Made by a program: the position numbers and the translations under genes
Notes under the pieces: model-generated
Databases searched by the model: none
What the model was told of the DNA's origin: nothing
What the model saw: only the letters and a program-made list of their open reading frames with translations
Origin: Pseudomonas fluorescens
Lineage (GTDB): Bacteria; Pseudomonadota; Gammaproteobacteria; Pseudomonadales; Pseudomonadaceae
Assembly (NCBI RefSeq): GCF_001902145.1
Contig: NZ_MRST01000023.1
Coordinates: 372,001-436,000 of the forward strand
Direction of reading: 5' to 3'
DNA: 64,000 nucleotides
Part shown: positions 17,693 through 26,932 of the stretch, piece by piece
Layout of the letters: each line of letters begins with the position of its first letter
How positions within the stretch are numbered: the stretch's first letter is position 1

Positions 17693-18634
17693 TCAGACGC
17701 GTGCCTGCACGGTCACCCAATAACGCGTAAAGCGCCGCACTTTCACCGGCAGGCTGATTTCCAGCAGGTCGAGGATGCGTTCGCTGTCATCCAGTGGATA
17801 ACTGCCGGACAGCAGCAGGTTGGCGACTTGTGGATCGCAATGGAGCTGGCCGCGACGGTAGCGTCCCAGTTCATTGAGGAAGTCTTCCAGGCGCATGTGT
17901 GCCGCCACCAGCATGCCGTCGGCCCAGGCGCCGCTGTTGGCGTCGGTAGGGCGCGGGGAGTCCCAGCCTTTGCGAGTGAAATTGACTTGGTGCGCGGCAT
18001 CGACGCTCAGCGCCAGGCCGTTGTAGCGGTTGGGCATCACCTCGACCTGGCCGGCCAGCACCGCCAGTTGGGTGTGGTCGTTGAACTGGCGCACATTCAA
18101 GCGCGCCGCCTGGCTGCTGAGCAGGCCCTGGCCGGTCAGCACGCGCAAGGGCGCCTGGCCTGCACGGGCGGTGAGCAGGATTTCGCCTTCAAGCAGGCGC
18201 ACCAGGCGCTGCTGGCCGTCGAAATGCACATCCACCGCGCTGCCGGTGTTGAGCTGCAACTGGCTGCCGTCGGCCAATTGCACCGTGCGGCGCTGGCCCA
18301 CTGGGCTGCGATAGTCAGCCGTGAGCGGCGGCAGGATATGTTGCTGGCGCAGGCTCCAGGCGGCGGCCGAACCGGCACCCAGAATCAACAGCAATTTAAG
18401 CGCCTGACGCCGGCTGCTGGAGGTGGGGGCGTTCAACGCCGCATGGGCCAGGGGCGAGGGCACGCCGCGCAGGCGTTGGTTGACGCGCTGGATCTGCTCC
18501 CAGGCGCGTTGGTGCTCGCTGTGGGCATTCAACCATTGCTGCCAGGCCGCCTGCTGGCGTGGGTTGAGCGCGCCTTGCTGCATTTCCAGCAACCAGTGCA
18601 CGGCTTGTTCGGCGACTTGGCTGGAGACGTTCAT
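17693..18634 (-). CDS. fecR: FecR-family anti-sigma/sigma regulator
   Basis: A 313-residue inner membrane protein: N-terminal cytosolic anti-sigma part with AVHWLLEMQQGALNPRQQAAWQQWL, a single membrane helix at about 78-95 (LKLLLILGAGSAAAW), and a periplasmic FecR domain (RTVQLADGSQLQLNTGSAVDV, LEGEILLTA). It passes the signal from FecA's STN domain to FecI. Its start overlaps the fecI stop by 4 bp, so the two are translationally coupled. Confidence 0.93.
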   Translation of the reverse strand: MNVSSQVAEQAVHWLLEMQQGALNPRQQAAWQQWLNAHSEHQRAWEQIQRVNQRLRGVPSPLAHAALNAPTSSSRRQALKLLLILGAGSAAAWSLRQQHILPPLTADYRSPVGQRRTVQLADGSQLQLNTGSAVDVHFDGQQRLVRLLEGEILLTARAGQAPLRVLTGQGLLSSQAARLNVRQFNDHTQLAVLAGQVEVMPNRYNGLALSVDAAHQVNFTRKGWDSPRPTDANSGAWADGMLVAAHMRLEDFLNELGRYRRGQLHCDPQVANLLLSGSYPLDDSERILDLLEISLPVKVRRFTRYWVTVQARV

Positions 18635-19128
18635 AGGGCGAAGTAGCAGCGCATGGCCGCTTTGGTCAGGTGGCGTTTGACGGTGGCGATGGAGATGCCC
18701 AGTTGCGCGCCGATTTGCGCGTAGGTCAGGCCATCGAGTTGGGCCAGCAAGAAGGCGCGTTTGACCTGCTTGGGCAAGCCGTCGAGCAGTTGGTCCAGTT
18801 CCAGCAGGGTCTGCAGGATGATTGCGCGGTCTTCTTCCGACGGCGCCACGTGTTCGGGCGTCTGCGCCAAGGCCTCAAGGTAGGCGCGCTCCAGGTCCTG
18901 GCGACGGTAGAAGTTGAACAACACGCGCTTGGCCACGGTGGTGAGGAAGGCGCGCGGCTCGATCAGCGTTGCCGATTCCCGGGCACTGAGCACGCGGATA
19001 AAGGTGTCTTGCGCCAGGTCGGCGGCGTTGTCCGGGCAGCCGAGCTTGCGTCGCAACCAGACGGTAAGCCAGTGGTGATGGTCGTTGTACAACACTTCGA
19101 CGGGATTGGACGGCTGCAACGCGATCAC
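18631..19128 (-). CDS. fecI: ECF RNA polymerase sigma factor FecI
   Basis: A 165-residue ECF sigma factor of the iron-starvation class. Region 2 shows DLAQDTFIRVLSARESATLIEPRAFL and region 4 shows DGLTYAQIGAQLGISIATVKRHLTKA. The start is a GTG at 19128; no good Shine-Dalgarno stands at the normal distance, so the exact start is uncertain. First gene of the fecI-fecR(-fecA) unit, facing two candidate Fur boxes. Confidence 0.93.
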   Translation of the reverse strand: MIALQPSNPVEVLYNDHHHWLTVWLRRKLGCPDNAADLAQDTFIRVLSARESATLIEPRAFLTTVAKRVLFNFYRRQDLERAYLEALAQTPEHVAPSEEDRAIILQTLLELDQLLDGLPKQVKRAFLLAQLDGLTYAQIGAQLGISIATVKRHLTKAAMRCYFAL

Positions 19129-19152
19129 TCCGCAAGCATTCGATATGCTTTA

Positions 19153-19171
19153 GAGAACAAGAATTGTTCGC
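19153..19171. promoter_or_regulatory. candidate Fur box, fecI side
   Basis: A palindromic 19-mer centred on GAACAA-GAA-TTGTTC matches the Fur consensus at 11 of 19 positions by my count. It lies 25 bp upstream of the fecI start, so it would overlap the promoter. Confidence 0.45.
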
Positions 19172-19240
19172 ATTGTAGGGTGCATGACAAGGTTCGGCAA
19201 TCGGCCAAGGCGGGCGATTCATCCGTTCTCTTTTGCTTAT

Positions 19241-19259
19241 GAGAATATTTATCATTAAT
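19241..19259. promoter_or_regulatory. candidate Fur box, PepSY-operon side
   Basis: GAGAATATTTATCATTAAT matches the 19-bp Fur consensus at 13 of 19 positions by my count. It lies 32 bp upstream of the DUF3649 start codon and fits iron repression of the plus-strand operon, possibly of both divergent units. Confidence 0.7.
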
Positions 19260-19290
19260 ATTGCGCGCTGATGAACCAGGCGCCTGCCGC

Positions 19291-19593
19291 ATGAAAAGCA
19301 AAACCTCATTGCCCGTTTCCTACCGCCTTGCCGTCACCTCACGCGTGCTGGCGGCAGTGATTGGCGGTTATTTGATGGCCTCCCTGGCCGCTATTTGCCT
19401 GGCGCTCTGGCTGCCTACCTCACGTGCCGATGCGGTGGTCACCGGCATGATGAGTTCCTTTGTGTTTTACCTGCTGGCGGTGCTCTGGTGTTTTGCCTGC
19501 CGCACGGCATGGCGTGCCTGGGCAGGGGTGATGGTGCCGAGCGCACTGTTGGCCACCCTGGCCGGCATCGGTTTTTGGATGGCTCGCACATGA
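19291..19593 (+). CDS. DUF3649 small membrane protein of iron-uptake operon
   Basis: A 100-residue protein with three predicted helices (about 14-38, 50-68 and 75-97). Family function unknown, but DUF3649 genes regularly precede PepSY membrane proteins in iron-transport operons, as here. ATG at 19291 (MKSKTSLPVSYRLAV) is preferred over an upstream in-frame codon. The stop overlaps the next start (ATGA). Confidence 0.8.
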   Translation: MKSKTSLPVSYRLAVTSRVLAAVIGGYLMASLAAICLALWLPTSRADAVVTGMMSSFVFYLLAVLWCFACRTAWRAWAGVMVPSALLATLAGIGFWMART

Positions 19594-21164
19594 AAGAGGG
19601 CTTTCGCCAGGCCATGGCCTGGCTGCACACGTGGGCAGGCTTGATTTTCGGCTGGCTGCTGTTCGCGATTTTCCTGACCGGTACCCTGGCCTATTTCAAA
19701 GATGAAATTACCCACTGGATGCAGCCTGAAGTGCAGGCCCATCCCCTGGACGATGGGCGCAGCCTCGCCGTGGCGCAAAACTACCTGCAACAGCAGGCGC
19801 CCACCGCGGCGCGCTGGTTCATTACCTTGCCGACCCACCGCGACCCCGGCTTGTCGGTGATGTGGCAAGACAAGGTCGAGCCCGGCAAGCGCGGTACCTT
19901 CATCCAGAAAGTCCTCGATCCGGTCTCCGGCCAACCGGTGCAGGCCCGCGACAGCAAGGGCGGCGAGTTCTTCTATCGTTTCCACTTCCAGCTGCAAATG
20001 CCTTACCCGTGGGGCCGCTGGCTGTCGACCATCGCTGCCATGGTGATGTTTGTTGCGCTGATCACCGGCATCATCACCCACAAGAAAATCTTCAAGGATT
20101 TCTTCACCTTCCGCCCACGCAAAGGTCAGCGCTCCTGGCTGGACGGGCACAACGCGGTGGGTGTGCTGGTGCTGCCGTTTCACCTGATGATCACCTACAG
20201 CAGCCTGGTGATTTTTATGAGCATGGTCATGCCTGCGCCCATCGTGGCGTCCTATGGCGACGACAGCCGGGCGTTTTTCAGTGAGCTGTTCCCCGCTACT
20301 GACAATGCGCCGGCCCTCGGCCAGCCGGGCAAACTGCTGCCGTTGATGCCGATGTACCAGCAGGCGCGGGAGCAGTGGGCGGGCGGGCATGTGGGGCGTG
20401 TGGCGGTCAACAACCCCGGCGATGCCAATGCCTCGGTCAATGTGTCTCGCGCCGGCTCCGACAGCGTGGTGCATGCCTCCGGCAGTACCCTGTCGTTCAA
20501 CGGCACCACCGGCGAGCTGTTGCGACATAGTGCCGAGCCGTCATTGGCGACGGCCATCGGTGGCAGTTTCTATGGTTTGCACATGGGCCATTTCGCCGGC
20601 CCGGTGCTGCGCTGGCTGTACTTTATCTGCGGCCTGGCGGGCACGGCGATGATCGGCACAGGCTTGGTTATCTGGCTGGGCAAACGCCAGCTCAAACACG
20701 CCAAGGCTTCGGTGATGCCCTTTGAACTGCGCTTGGTGGAGGTGCTGAATATCGCCAGCATGTCCGGATTGATGATCGCCATTGCGGCGTTTTTCTGGGC
20801 TAACCGCCTGTTGCCGGTGAGCTTCTCCGAGCGTTCCGACTGGGAAGTGCAGGCGTTCTTTATCGCCTGGGGCCTGAGCCTGTTGCACGCCTTGCTGCGG
20901 CGCGGTCGCCAGGGCTGGGTCGAGCAACTGAGCCTCGGCGCGCTGTTGTTTGCCGCCATTCCACTGCTTAACGCCATCACCACCTCGCACCACTTGGGTG
21001 TCTCCGTGCCGAGCGGCGACTGGGCGATGGCCGGCTTCGACCTGACGTGCCTGACCTGCGGCATGTTTCTCGCCTGGGCAGCCTGGAAGATGCACCACCG
21101 CAGCGCGCCACAACCCAAGGCTGAACGTGCCCGCGGGTTGACGCTCAAGCAGCAGGCCCACTGA
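19590..21164 (+). CDS. PepSY-associated TM protein (PiuB-like, possible ferric reductase)
   Basis: A 524-residue inner membrane protein with four to five main helices and PepSY-type periplasmic segments. MAWLHTWAGLIFGWLLFAIFLTGTLAYFKDEI is the family's first helix; conserved His residues are in HTW, GHNAVG and GLHMGHFAG, which could bind haem as proposed for related siderophore-reducing proteins. The ATG at 19590 overlaps the DUF3649 stop; an earlier in-frame start would run through that gene. Followed by DUF3325 with a TGATG overlap. Confidence 0.88.
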   Translation: MKEGFRQAMAWLHTWAGLIFGWLLFAIFLTGTLAYFKDEITHWMQPEVQAHPLDDGRSLAVAQNYLQQQAPTAARWFITLPTHRDPGLSVMWQDKVEPGKRGTFIQKVLDPVSGQPVQARDSKGGEFFYRFHFQLQMPYPWGRWLSTIAAMVMFVALITGIITHKKIFKDFFTFRPRKGQRSWLDGHNAVGVLVLPFHLMITYSSLVIFMSMVMPAPIVASYGDDSRAFFSELFPATDNAPALGQPGKLLPLMPMYQQAREQWAGGHVGRVAVNNPGDANASVNVSRAGSDSVVHASGSTLSFNGTTGELLRHSAEPSLATAIGGSFYGLHMGHFAGPVLRWLYFICGLAGTAMIGTGLVIWLGKRQLKHAKASVMPFELRLVEVLNIASMSGLMIAIAAFFWANRLLPVSFSERSDWEVQAFFIAWGLSLLHALLRRGRQGWVEQLSLGALLFAAIPLLNAITTSHHLGVSVPSGDWAMAGFDLTCLTCGMFLAWAAWKMHHRSAPQPKAERARGLTLKQQAH

Positions 21165-21490
21165 TGCTCCTGGCGCTATTGATGTGCTACGCCGGGTTCA
21201 TGGCACTGTGCTTGTCCACCGACCGTCATTATGGCCAATTGCTGCACAGCAAACCCACGCCCACTCGGCGCCTGGGGCTGCGGGTGGGTGGCTGGTTATT
21301 GCTCGTCGTGTCGATCTGGCCGGCCGTGCTTGGCGCTGGTTGGGGTCAGGGCCTGGTTGAGTGGTGCGCGGTGTTGATGCTCAGCGCCTTGCTGCTGGTG
21401 TTGCTGTTGCCGTATCGGCCAAGGCTGGCCTTGATGCTCGCGGGTCTCGGCCTATTGGCCAGCCCTGTTGCGGCGTTCGCCCTGTCTTGA
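21164..21490 (+). CDS. DUF3325 small membrane protein
   Basis: A 108-residue, three- or four-helix protein (MLLALLMCYAGFMALCLSTDRHYGQLL start). DUF3325 is the third usual partner of the DUF3649-PepSY set. Start overlaps the PepSY stop by one base, so the three are translationally coupled. Role unknown; probably part of the same membrane complex. Confidence 0.8.
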   Translation: MLLALLMCYAGFMALCLSTDRHYGQLLHSKPTPTRRLGLRVGGWLLLVVSIWPAVLGAGWGQGLVEWCAVLMLSALLLVLLLPYRPRLALMLAGLGLLASPVAAFALS

Positions 21491-21497
21491 GCCGGCC

Positions 21498-22079
21498 ATG
21501 ATGAGGATCAACCCACCGCCGCAACCCCAGGACAGTCCGCACGCGGAGGCGGCCGGTGGACGCGCACATTTCCTGCAGGTGTTTTTATCCCAGCGTTCGC
21601 AGATGGAGGCGTTAGTCAGCCGCCGCGTCGGTTGCCGCGCCACGGCAGCCGACCTGGTGCAGGACCTGTTCCTGCGCTTCTGGCGTCGCCCGCTGGTGCA
21701 GGTCGAAGAGCTGAGCACCTACCTGCTGCGCTGCGCCGGCAACATCGCTATCGATCACCTGCGCAGCGAAGGCGCGCGGGCACGCAGCAACGAAGGCTGG
21801 CTCCCCGAACAATCCGATAACCAAGGCTGCGAACCCCAGGCGGCGCTGGAGGCGGGCAATGATCTGCGCCATGTCGAAGCCGCCTTGCGCAGCTTGCCCG
21901 AACGCACCCGCCAGATTTTCCTGCTTAACCGTATCCACGGGCGCAAGTACGCAGAAATCGCCAAGGCCATGGACCTGTCCCAAAGCGCCGTGGAAAAACA
22001 TATGATGCGCGCCCTCCAAGCCTGCAAGGCCAGCCTTCGCGAACCATCGCCTCCACGCATGCCAGGGAAAGCTCCGTGA
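21498..22079 (+). CDS. ECF sigma factor (iron-starvation class)
   Basis: About 193 residues. Region 2 (AADLVQDLFLRFWRRPLVQVEELSTYLLRCAGNIAIDHLRS) and region 4 (LPERTRQIFLLNRIHGRKYAEIAKAMDLSQSAVEKHMMRAL) are complete. ATG codons at 21498 and 21501 are both possible; 21498 is given. It begins 7 bp after DUF3325 and its stop overlaps the FecR start (GTGA). Clearly distinct from FecI of the neighbouring unit. Confidence 0.9.
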   Translation: MMRINPPPQPQDSPHAEAAGGRAHFLQVFLSQRSQMEALVSRRVGCRATAADLVQDLFLRFWRRPLVQVEELSTYLLRCAGNIAIDHLRSEGARARSNEGWLPEQSDNQGCEPQAALEAGNDLRHVEAALRSLPERTRQIFLLNRIHGRKYAEIAKAMDLSQSAVEKHMMRALQACKASLREPSPPRMPGKAP

Positions 22080-23053
22080 ACGTCACGCCCACGCCCGCCC
22101 AGGAACAGGCCGCGCTCGATTGGCTGAGCCTGCTGCATGACCAGCCCAGCAGCGGCGACCAGGCCACGTTCAGCCGCTGGTTGCGCGCGGATCCCGCACA
22201 CGTCGAGGCCTACTCCCAAGCCCAGGTGCTCTGGGAGTTAAGCGAAGTACCGGCGCGTACGCTGGCCGATGAAGACGCGCTGGCTTTGCAGGGCTACCTC
22301 AATAAGATCAACGCCTCTAAACGCTCCCGGGCGGCGCGTTGGTCCGGTGCCTTGGCCGTCGCCGCCTGCCTGCTGTTGATGGTGTCGATGGGCGCCGGTT
22401 GGCAGCCGTCGCGCTGGGTCGATGAGTGGGGCGCCGACTATGTGACGGCGCCGGGGGAGGTGAAGACCTTCACCCTGGCTGATCAATCCACGGTCACCCT
22501 CGACGCCGACAGCGCCATTGCCGTGGATTTCAGCCAGGGTGAACGGCACATCCAACTGCGCCGTGGTGCAGGTTTTTTCAGCGTGACCCACACCGGCCAA
22601 CCCTTTGTGGTGGAAGCGAGCGGCGGTGAAACGCGGGTACTGGGAACGCAGTTTGAAGTGCGTCTGCAGCCTGACGGGGCCCAGGTCACCGTGTTGTCCG
22701 GCCGGGTGGGCGTGACGCCCTCCAAACAGGGCCAGCAACAGGTGCTGACGGCGGGCCAGCAAGTGGCCTACGCCCATGGCGTCGCTGATCCCTTGCATGG
22801 GGTCGACAGCGCATCGCGCCTGGCCTGGCGCGAGGGTTGGCTCAACTACTACAAGGCACCGCTGGCCGATGTGGTCGAGGACCTGAGGCGTTATTACCCA
22901 GGTCGAATTCTTCTGCTTAACGAGGACATGGCCGCCAAGCGTGTCAGCGGCAGCTTTCCGAACCAGGACCCTGTAGCGGTCTTGAACGCCTTGCAAGCGG
23001 TGCTGGGTTTTGAACAGCACAGTCTGTTGGGCCGCATGATTGTGCTGCGCTAG
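22076..23053 (+). CDS. FecR-family sigma regulator
   Basis: A 325-residue protein: cytosolic N-terminus (EQAALDWLSLLHDQPSSGDQATFSRWL), one membrane helix at about 92-110 (SGALAVAACLLLMVSMGAGW), FecR domain (VKTFTLADQSTVTLDADSAIAVDFS, RVLGTQFEVRL, VTVLSGRVGV) and a C-terminal STN-like tail (APLADVVEDLRRYYPGRILLLNEDMAAKRVSGSF). Starts with GTG overlapping the sigma stop. The C-terminal domain normally contacts a receptor's STN domain, which the next gene lacks. Confidence 0.9.
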   Translation: MNVTPTPAQEQAALDWLSLLHDQPSSGDQATFSRWLRADPAHVEAYSQAQVLWELSEVPARTLADEDALALQGYLNKINASKRSRAARWSGALAVAACLLLMVSMGAGWQPSRWVDEWGADYVTAPGEVKTFTLADQSTVTLDADSAIAVDFSQGERHIQLRRGAGFFSVTHTGQPFVVEASGGETRVLGTQFEVRLQPDGAQVTVLSGRVGVTPSKQGQQQVLTAGQQVAYAHGVADPLHGVDSASRLAWREGWLNYYKAPLADVVEDLRRYYPGRILLLNEDMAAKRVSGSFPNQDPVAVLNALQAVLGFEQHSLLGRMIVLR

Positions 23054-23207
23054 GCCCGCGGCGCCTTCATCGAACCTTCATCGCAATCACCACAACCTGT
23101 CACCAAACGGTTACACGTGCCGTGGATCATCCCTGGTTCCTGAACAAGTGGTCAGGAAGCTCGCATCTGCCCCATACAACACAACAATGTCAGTAAGGGA
23201 TCTACAC

Positions 23208-25448
23208 GTGAACCACAACACTCTTTATGCCCTGCTTCTGGCGTCGGGCCTGGGCGGCTTTGCGCCGCTGGTTTTGGCCGATGATGCCCAGGATGTAGGC
23301 TCGGTGAACATCGCCGGCAAGCAAACCCTTGGCAGCGGCCACATGATTCTCGAAGAAAGTGCCAAGGCGCGCTCGACGGTGACCAAGCAAGCCATGGACG
23401 AAATGTCGGCCACCGCCAACGCCATCGACAAGCTCAAGTACACGCCGGGCATCAACGTTTCCAGCGATGACGCCAGCGGCACCAGCGGCACCACCTTCAC
23501 CATGCGCGGCATGAGTTCCGACCAGGTCGGCGTGTCGGTGGACGGCGTACCGATCAACGACTCGGGCAACTACAGCGTGTACTCCAACCAGCTGGGCGAC
23601 CCGGAAAACCTGGCTGAGGTGTTCGCCACCCAGGGTTCCTCCGAGGCAGACGGCCCGCACATCGGGTCCAGCGGTGGCAACATTGGCATGATCACCATTC
23701 GGCCGAGCAAGGACGCCGGGGTTTTCGCCAAACAGATCGTCGGTGCCAACGCCCTGCGCAAGACCTTCGTGCGAGCGAACACCGGTGATGTGGGGGGCCT
23801 GAAAACCTGGGTGTCGGCGTCGCACCTGGAAGGTGACAAGTGGCGCGGCAAGGGCACTCTGCGCAGCGACAAAATCGAGTGGAGCAGCCTGTTTGAAGGG
23901 GAGAACGGCAACTCCACACTGGCCACGATCAAGTACAACAAGCAGGAAAACTACAATTACAACAGCCTGAGCAAAGCGCAGTTCGACACCGAAGGGCGGC
24001 GCAAGGATTACGCGCAAAGCCCGGTGTACAAGGCAGGTTTGCTGTCTGCGTCCTACAAGCTCAACCGCAACCCGTTCGAAAGCGTCAACGCCACACTGAC
24101 CCAGCGCTGGCAACTGCAGAACAATTTGTCGCTGACGCTCACGCCGTACTACTACTGGGCCAACGGTGGCAGCTTCAGCGGCCAGACGGCTTCCAACCTG
24201 GGGCCCCGGTCCGACAAGGCTGGCAACTACGACCTGAGTAACCTGCAATCGGCCAATTATTACCGCCCTTCGTGGACCGAAACCTGGCGCCCCGGCTTCA
24301 CGGCGAAAATGAAGTGGGACATCAACCAAGAGCACAGCCTGGACTACGGCTACTGGTACGAACGCGCACGTCAGCGCCAGACCCAGCCCTTTATCGGCAT
24401 TAACAACGAAGGTGCCCCCGACGATGTGTGGGGTGACTACAACAGCGGCGGCCAGGTGGTCGACAAAAACGGCGCTACGGTCCAGGGCCGCCACTACTAC
24501 ACCGTTACTCCGGCGCAGAAGCTCTGGATACAGGACAACTGGCAAGCCACACCCGACCTGAGTTTCGTCGCTGGCCTGGCCTACCAGTATGTCGAGCGTG
24601 ACGGTAACAACCTCGGCAGCCTGTACGACACACCGGAAAAACGTAACACCCGTTACCACCAGTTCCTGCCCAACTTCAGCGCCAAGTATCAGGTCGACGA
24701 CAGTAACCAGGCGTTCTACAACGTCACCCGCAACATGCGCACGCCACCCAACTACGTGCTGTACAACAAGGGCGATTCCGTCAGCCTCAAATCCGAGCTG
24801 AGCTGGAACCAGGAACTGGGCTGGCGCTACACCGAAGATGACATGGCCCTGAGCGCGACCCTGTTCTACATCAGCTTCAAGGATCGCCAGGTCTCGACCA
24901 CCGACGCCAGCGGTGACTACATGGTGCTCAACGTCGGCACTGTCGATAACAAAGGCCTGGAGTTGGAATGGAGCGGCCTGTTGCCGCACAACTTCAATTA
25001 CTACGCGTCCTATACCTACACCCAGTCTGAGCAGAAGGATGATTTGCTCAGCAAGAACGTACTGTTGCCGACCTCGGGCAAGCAATTGGCCAACGTGCCG
25101 GAAAACATGTTCAACCTGGTGTTCGGGTATGACGATTCGCGATTCTACGGGAATATCGCGGGCAAGTACGTTGGCAGCTTCTACGGCGATTTGACCAACA
25201 AGGAGAAGATCGAAGGCCGTACGGTGTTTGACCTGAACGCGGGTATTTATTTGCCGGTGGACAAGAAGGTCATCAAGTCGGCCGCGCTGCGGTTTTCGAT
25301 GCTCAACGTGTTCGACAAGCAATACTTGAGCTCGGCGCGTACCGTGGCGTTCAACTCGGCCCCGGTCAACGGGTTGGGGGCGAGCACGGCGTATTACAAT
25401 GTGGGTGAAGAGCGCACGGCGATGGTGTCGTTGGAGGCCAACTTCTAA
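23208..25448 (+). CDS. TonB-dependent receptor without STN domain
   Basis: A 746-residue outer membrane receptor with signal peptide (LYALLLASGLGGFAPLVLADD), plug (TKQAMDEMSATANAIDKLKYTPGIN, TFTMRGMSSDQVGVSVDG) and a barrel ending in Phe. The GTG at 23208 follows AAGGGA at spacing 7 and is preferred over ATG 23187. The mature protein goes into the plug after only about 30 residues, leaving no room for the roughly 75-residue STN signalling domain that FecI/FecR-linked receptors usually carry. Ligand unknown, probably an iron complex given the operon and Fur box. Confidence 0.88.
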   Translation: MNHNTLYALLLASGLGGFAPLVLADDAQDVGSVNIAGKQTLGSGHMILEESAKARSTVTKQAMDEMSATANAIDKLKYTPGINVSSDDASGTSGTTFTMRGMSSDQVGVSVDGVPINDSGNYSVYSNQLGDPENLAEVFATQGSSEADGPHIGSSGGNIGMITIRPSKDAGVFAKQIVGANALRKTFVRANTGDVGGLKTWVSASHLEGDKWRGKGTLRSDKIEWSSLFEGENGNSTLATIKYNKQENYNYNSLSKAQFDTEGRRKDYAQSPVYKAGLLSASYKLNRNPFESVNATLTQRWQLQNNLSLTLTPYYYWANGGSFSGQTASNLGPRSDKAGNYDLSNLQSANYYRPSWTETWRPGFTAKMKWDINQEHSLDYGYWYERARQRQTQPFIGINNEGAPDDVWGDYNSGGQVVDKNGATVQGRHYYTVTPAQKLWIQDNWQATPDLSFVAGLAYQYVERDGNNLGSLYDTPEKRNTRYHQFLPNFSAKYQVDDSNQAFYNVTRNMRTPPNYVLYNKGDSVSLKSELSWNQELGWRYTEDDMALSATLFYISFKDRQVSTTDASGDYMVLNVGTVDNKGLELEWSGLLPHNFNYYASYTYTQSEQKDDLLSKNVLLPTSGKQLANVPENMFNLVFGYDDSRFYGNIAGKYVGSFYGDLTNKEKIEGRTVFDLNAGIYLPVDKKVIKSAALRFSMLNVFDKQYLSSARTVAFNSAPVNGLGASTAYYNVGEERTAMVSLEANF

Positions 25449-25469
25449 GCCCAATGTGAAATGAGATTT

Positions 25470-25559
25470 TGTGGGAGCGGGCTTGCTCGCGAATGCCGTG
25501 GTTCAGTCTAAGCATCTGGCGACTGATACACCGCATTCGCGAGCAAGCCCGCTCCCACA
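25470..25559. repeat. REP doublet, GTGGGAGCGGG family
   Basis: Inverted GTGGGAGCGGGCTTGCTCGC arms, core about 42 bp, between the TonB receptor gene and the convergent thioredoxin-fold gene. No other terminator is visible there. Confidence 0.9.
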
Positions 25560-25577
25560 GTGGTTGTGCCGTGCCTG

Positions 25578-25928
25578 TTACTTCAGGGCGGCCATGATTG
25601 CTTCGGGGTTGTAGTCGCGAATCAAGGTCCCGTTCACATCCACAAACGGAATTCCACCACCGCCCAGTGCCTCATACGCCTTGCGGGCCTGGGCATCCTT
25701 CTCGATATCGAAGGCCTGGTATGGAATACCCTTCTGGTCCAGGAAACGCCGGATCTGTTTGCAGTACCCACACCACTCGGTGGCATAGAGCACCACCCGC
25801 GCAGAGGCACGTACGTGCTCGGGCGCCACCTGGGACGGGTTGAACAGCCGCTCCACCTTGCCCCAGTTCTGGATCGCAACCACCACCAGCAATACCAGCA
25901 GGACTTTCTTGAGCACCCCGCCCAGCAT
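25578..25928 (-). CDS. membrane-anchored glutaredoxin-like protein
   Basis: A 116-residue protein with one N-terminal membrane helix (about 6-20, LKKVLLVLLVVVAIQ) and a glutaredoxin fold with the active site CGYC (Cys53, Cys56 in ATEWCGYCKQIRRFL), and GGGGIPFVDV carrying the cis-Pro. It likely handles a thiol exchange at the membrane. ATG overlaps the ndpA stop by one base, so they form a pair. Confidence 0.85.
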   Translation of the reverse strand: MLGGVLKKVLLVLLVVVAIQNWGKVERLFNPSQVAPEHVRASARVVLYATEWCGYCKQIRRFLDQKGIPYQAFDIEKDAQARKAYEALGGGGIPFVDVNGTLIRDYNPEAIMAALK

Positions 25929-26932
25929 CAGTTTCGACGCTTGAGCTGGTCGGTCAGTTGGGTGGGCAAACCCTTGATGATCAAGGTGCCGGCGGCTTCG
26001 TCGTACTCGATCTTGTCGCCCAGCAGGTGCGCTTCAAAGCTGATGGACAGGCCCTCGGCGCGCCCGGTGAAGCGGCGGAACTGGTTGAGGGTGCGTTTGT
26101 CGGCCGGAATTTCCGGCGACAGGCCGTAGTCCTTGTTGCGGATATGGTCGTAGAAGGCTTTTGGCCGGTCTTCATCGATCAGCCCGGAGAGCTCCTCCAG
26201 GCCCATGGGTTCGCCGAGCTTGGCCTGGCTGCTGGCGTAATCCACCAGGGTCTTGGTTTTCTCGCGGGCGGACTCGTCGGGCAGGTCTTCGCTTTCGACG
26301 AAGTCACTGAACGCCTTGAGCAGGGTGCGGGTTTCGCCCGGGCCGTCGACGCCTTCCTGGCAGCCGATAAAGTCGCGGAAGTACTCCGAGACCTTCTTGC
26401 CGTTCTTGCCTTTGATGAAGGAGATGTACTGCTTGGACTGCTTGTTGTTCTGCCATTCCGAGACGTTGATACGCGCCGCCAGGTGCAACTGGCCCAGGTC
26501 CAGGTGGCGCGAGGGCGTCACGTCCAGCTCATCGGTCACCGCCACGCCTTCGCTGTGGTGCAGCAGGGCGATGGCCAGGTAGTCGGTCATGCCTTGCTGG
26601 TAGTGGGCAAACAGCACATGGCCGCCGGTGGAGAGGTTGGATTCCTCCATCAGCTTTTGCAGGTGCTCTACCGCCGTGCGGCTGAAGGTGGTGAAGTCCT
26701 GGCCACCGTCAAAGTATTCCTTCAACCAACCGCTGAACGGGTGCGCGCCGGACTCGGCATGGAAGAAACCCCAGGCCTTGCCTTGTTTGGCGTTGTAGCT
26801 CTCGTTGAGGTCGGCAAGCATGTTCTCGATGGCGGCGGACTCGGACAGCTCCGAGTCGCGGGCATGAAGAACTGCGGGTGTGCCGTCGGGTTTTTTGTCG
26901 ATCAGGTGGACGATGCAATGACGGATCGGCAT
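25928..26932 (-). CDS. ndpA: nucleoid-associated protein YejK/NdpA
   Basis: A 334-residue cytosolic protein, the E. coli YejK length. Landmarks are [17 protein letters not shown] at the start, [63 protein letters not shown] and the C-terminal [14 protein letters not shown]. NdpA binds the nucleoid; function beyond this is unclear. ATG at 26932 is chosen over an upstream in-frame start because it gives the family N-terminus. Confidence 0.95.
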   Translation of the reverse strand: MPIRHCIVHLIDKKPDGTPAVLHARDSELSESAAIENMLADLNESYNAKQGKAWGFFHAESGAHPFSGWLKEYFDGGQDFTTFSRTAVEHLQKLMEESNLSTGGHVLFAHYQQGMTDYLAIALLHHSEGVAVTDELDVTPSRHLDLGQLHLAARINVSEWQNNKQSKQYISFIKGKNGKKVSEYFRDFIGCQEGVDGPGETRTLLKAFSDFVESEDLPDESAREKTKTLVDYASSQAKLGEPMGLEELSGLIDEDRPKAFYDHIRNKDYGLSPEIPADKRTLNQFRRFTGRAEGLSISFEAHLLGDKIEYDEAAGTLIIKGLPTQLTDQLKRRN

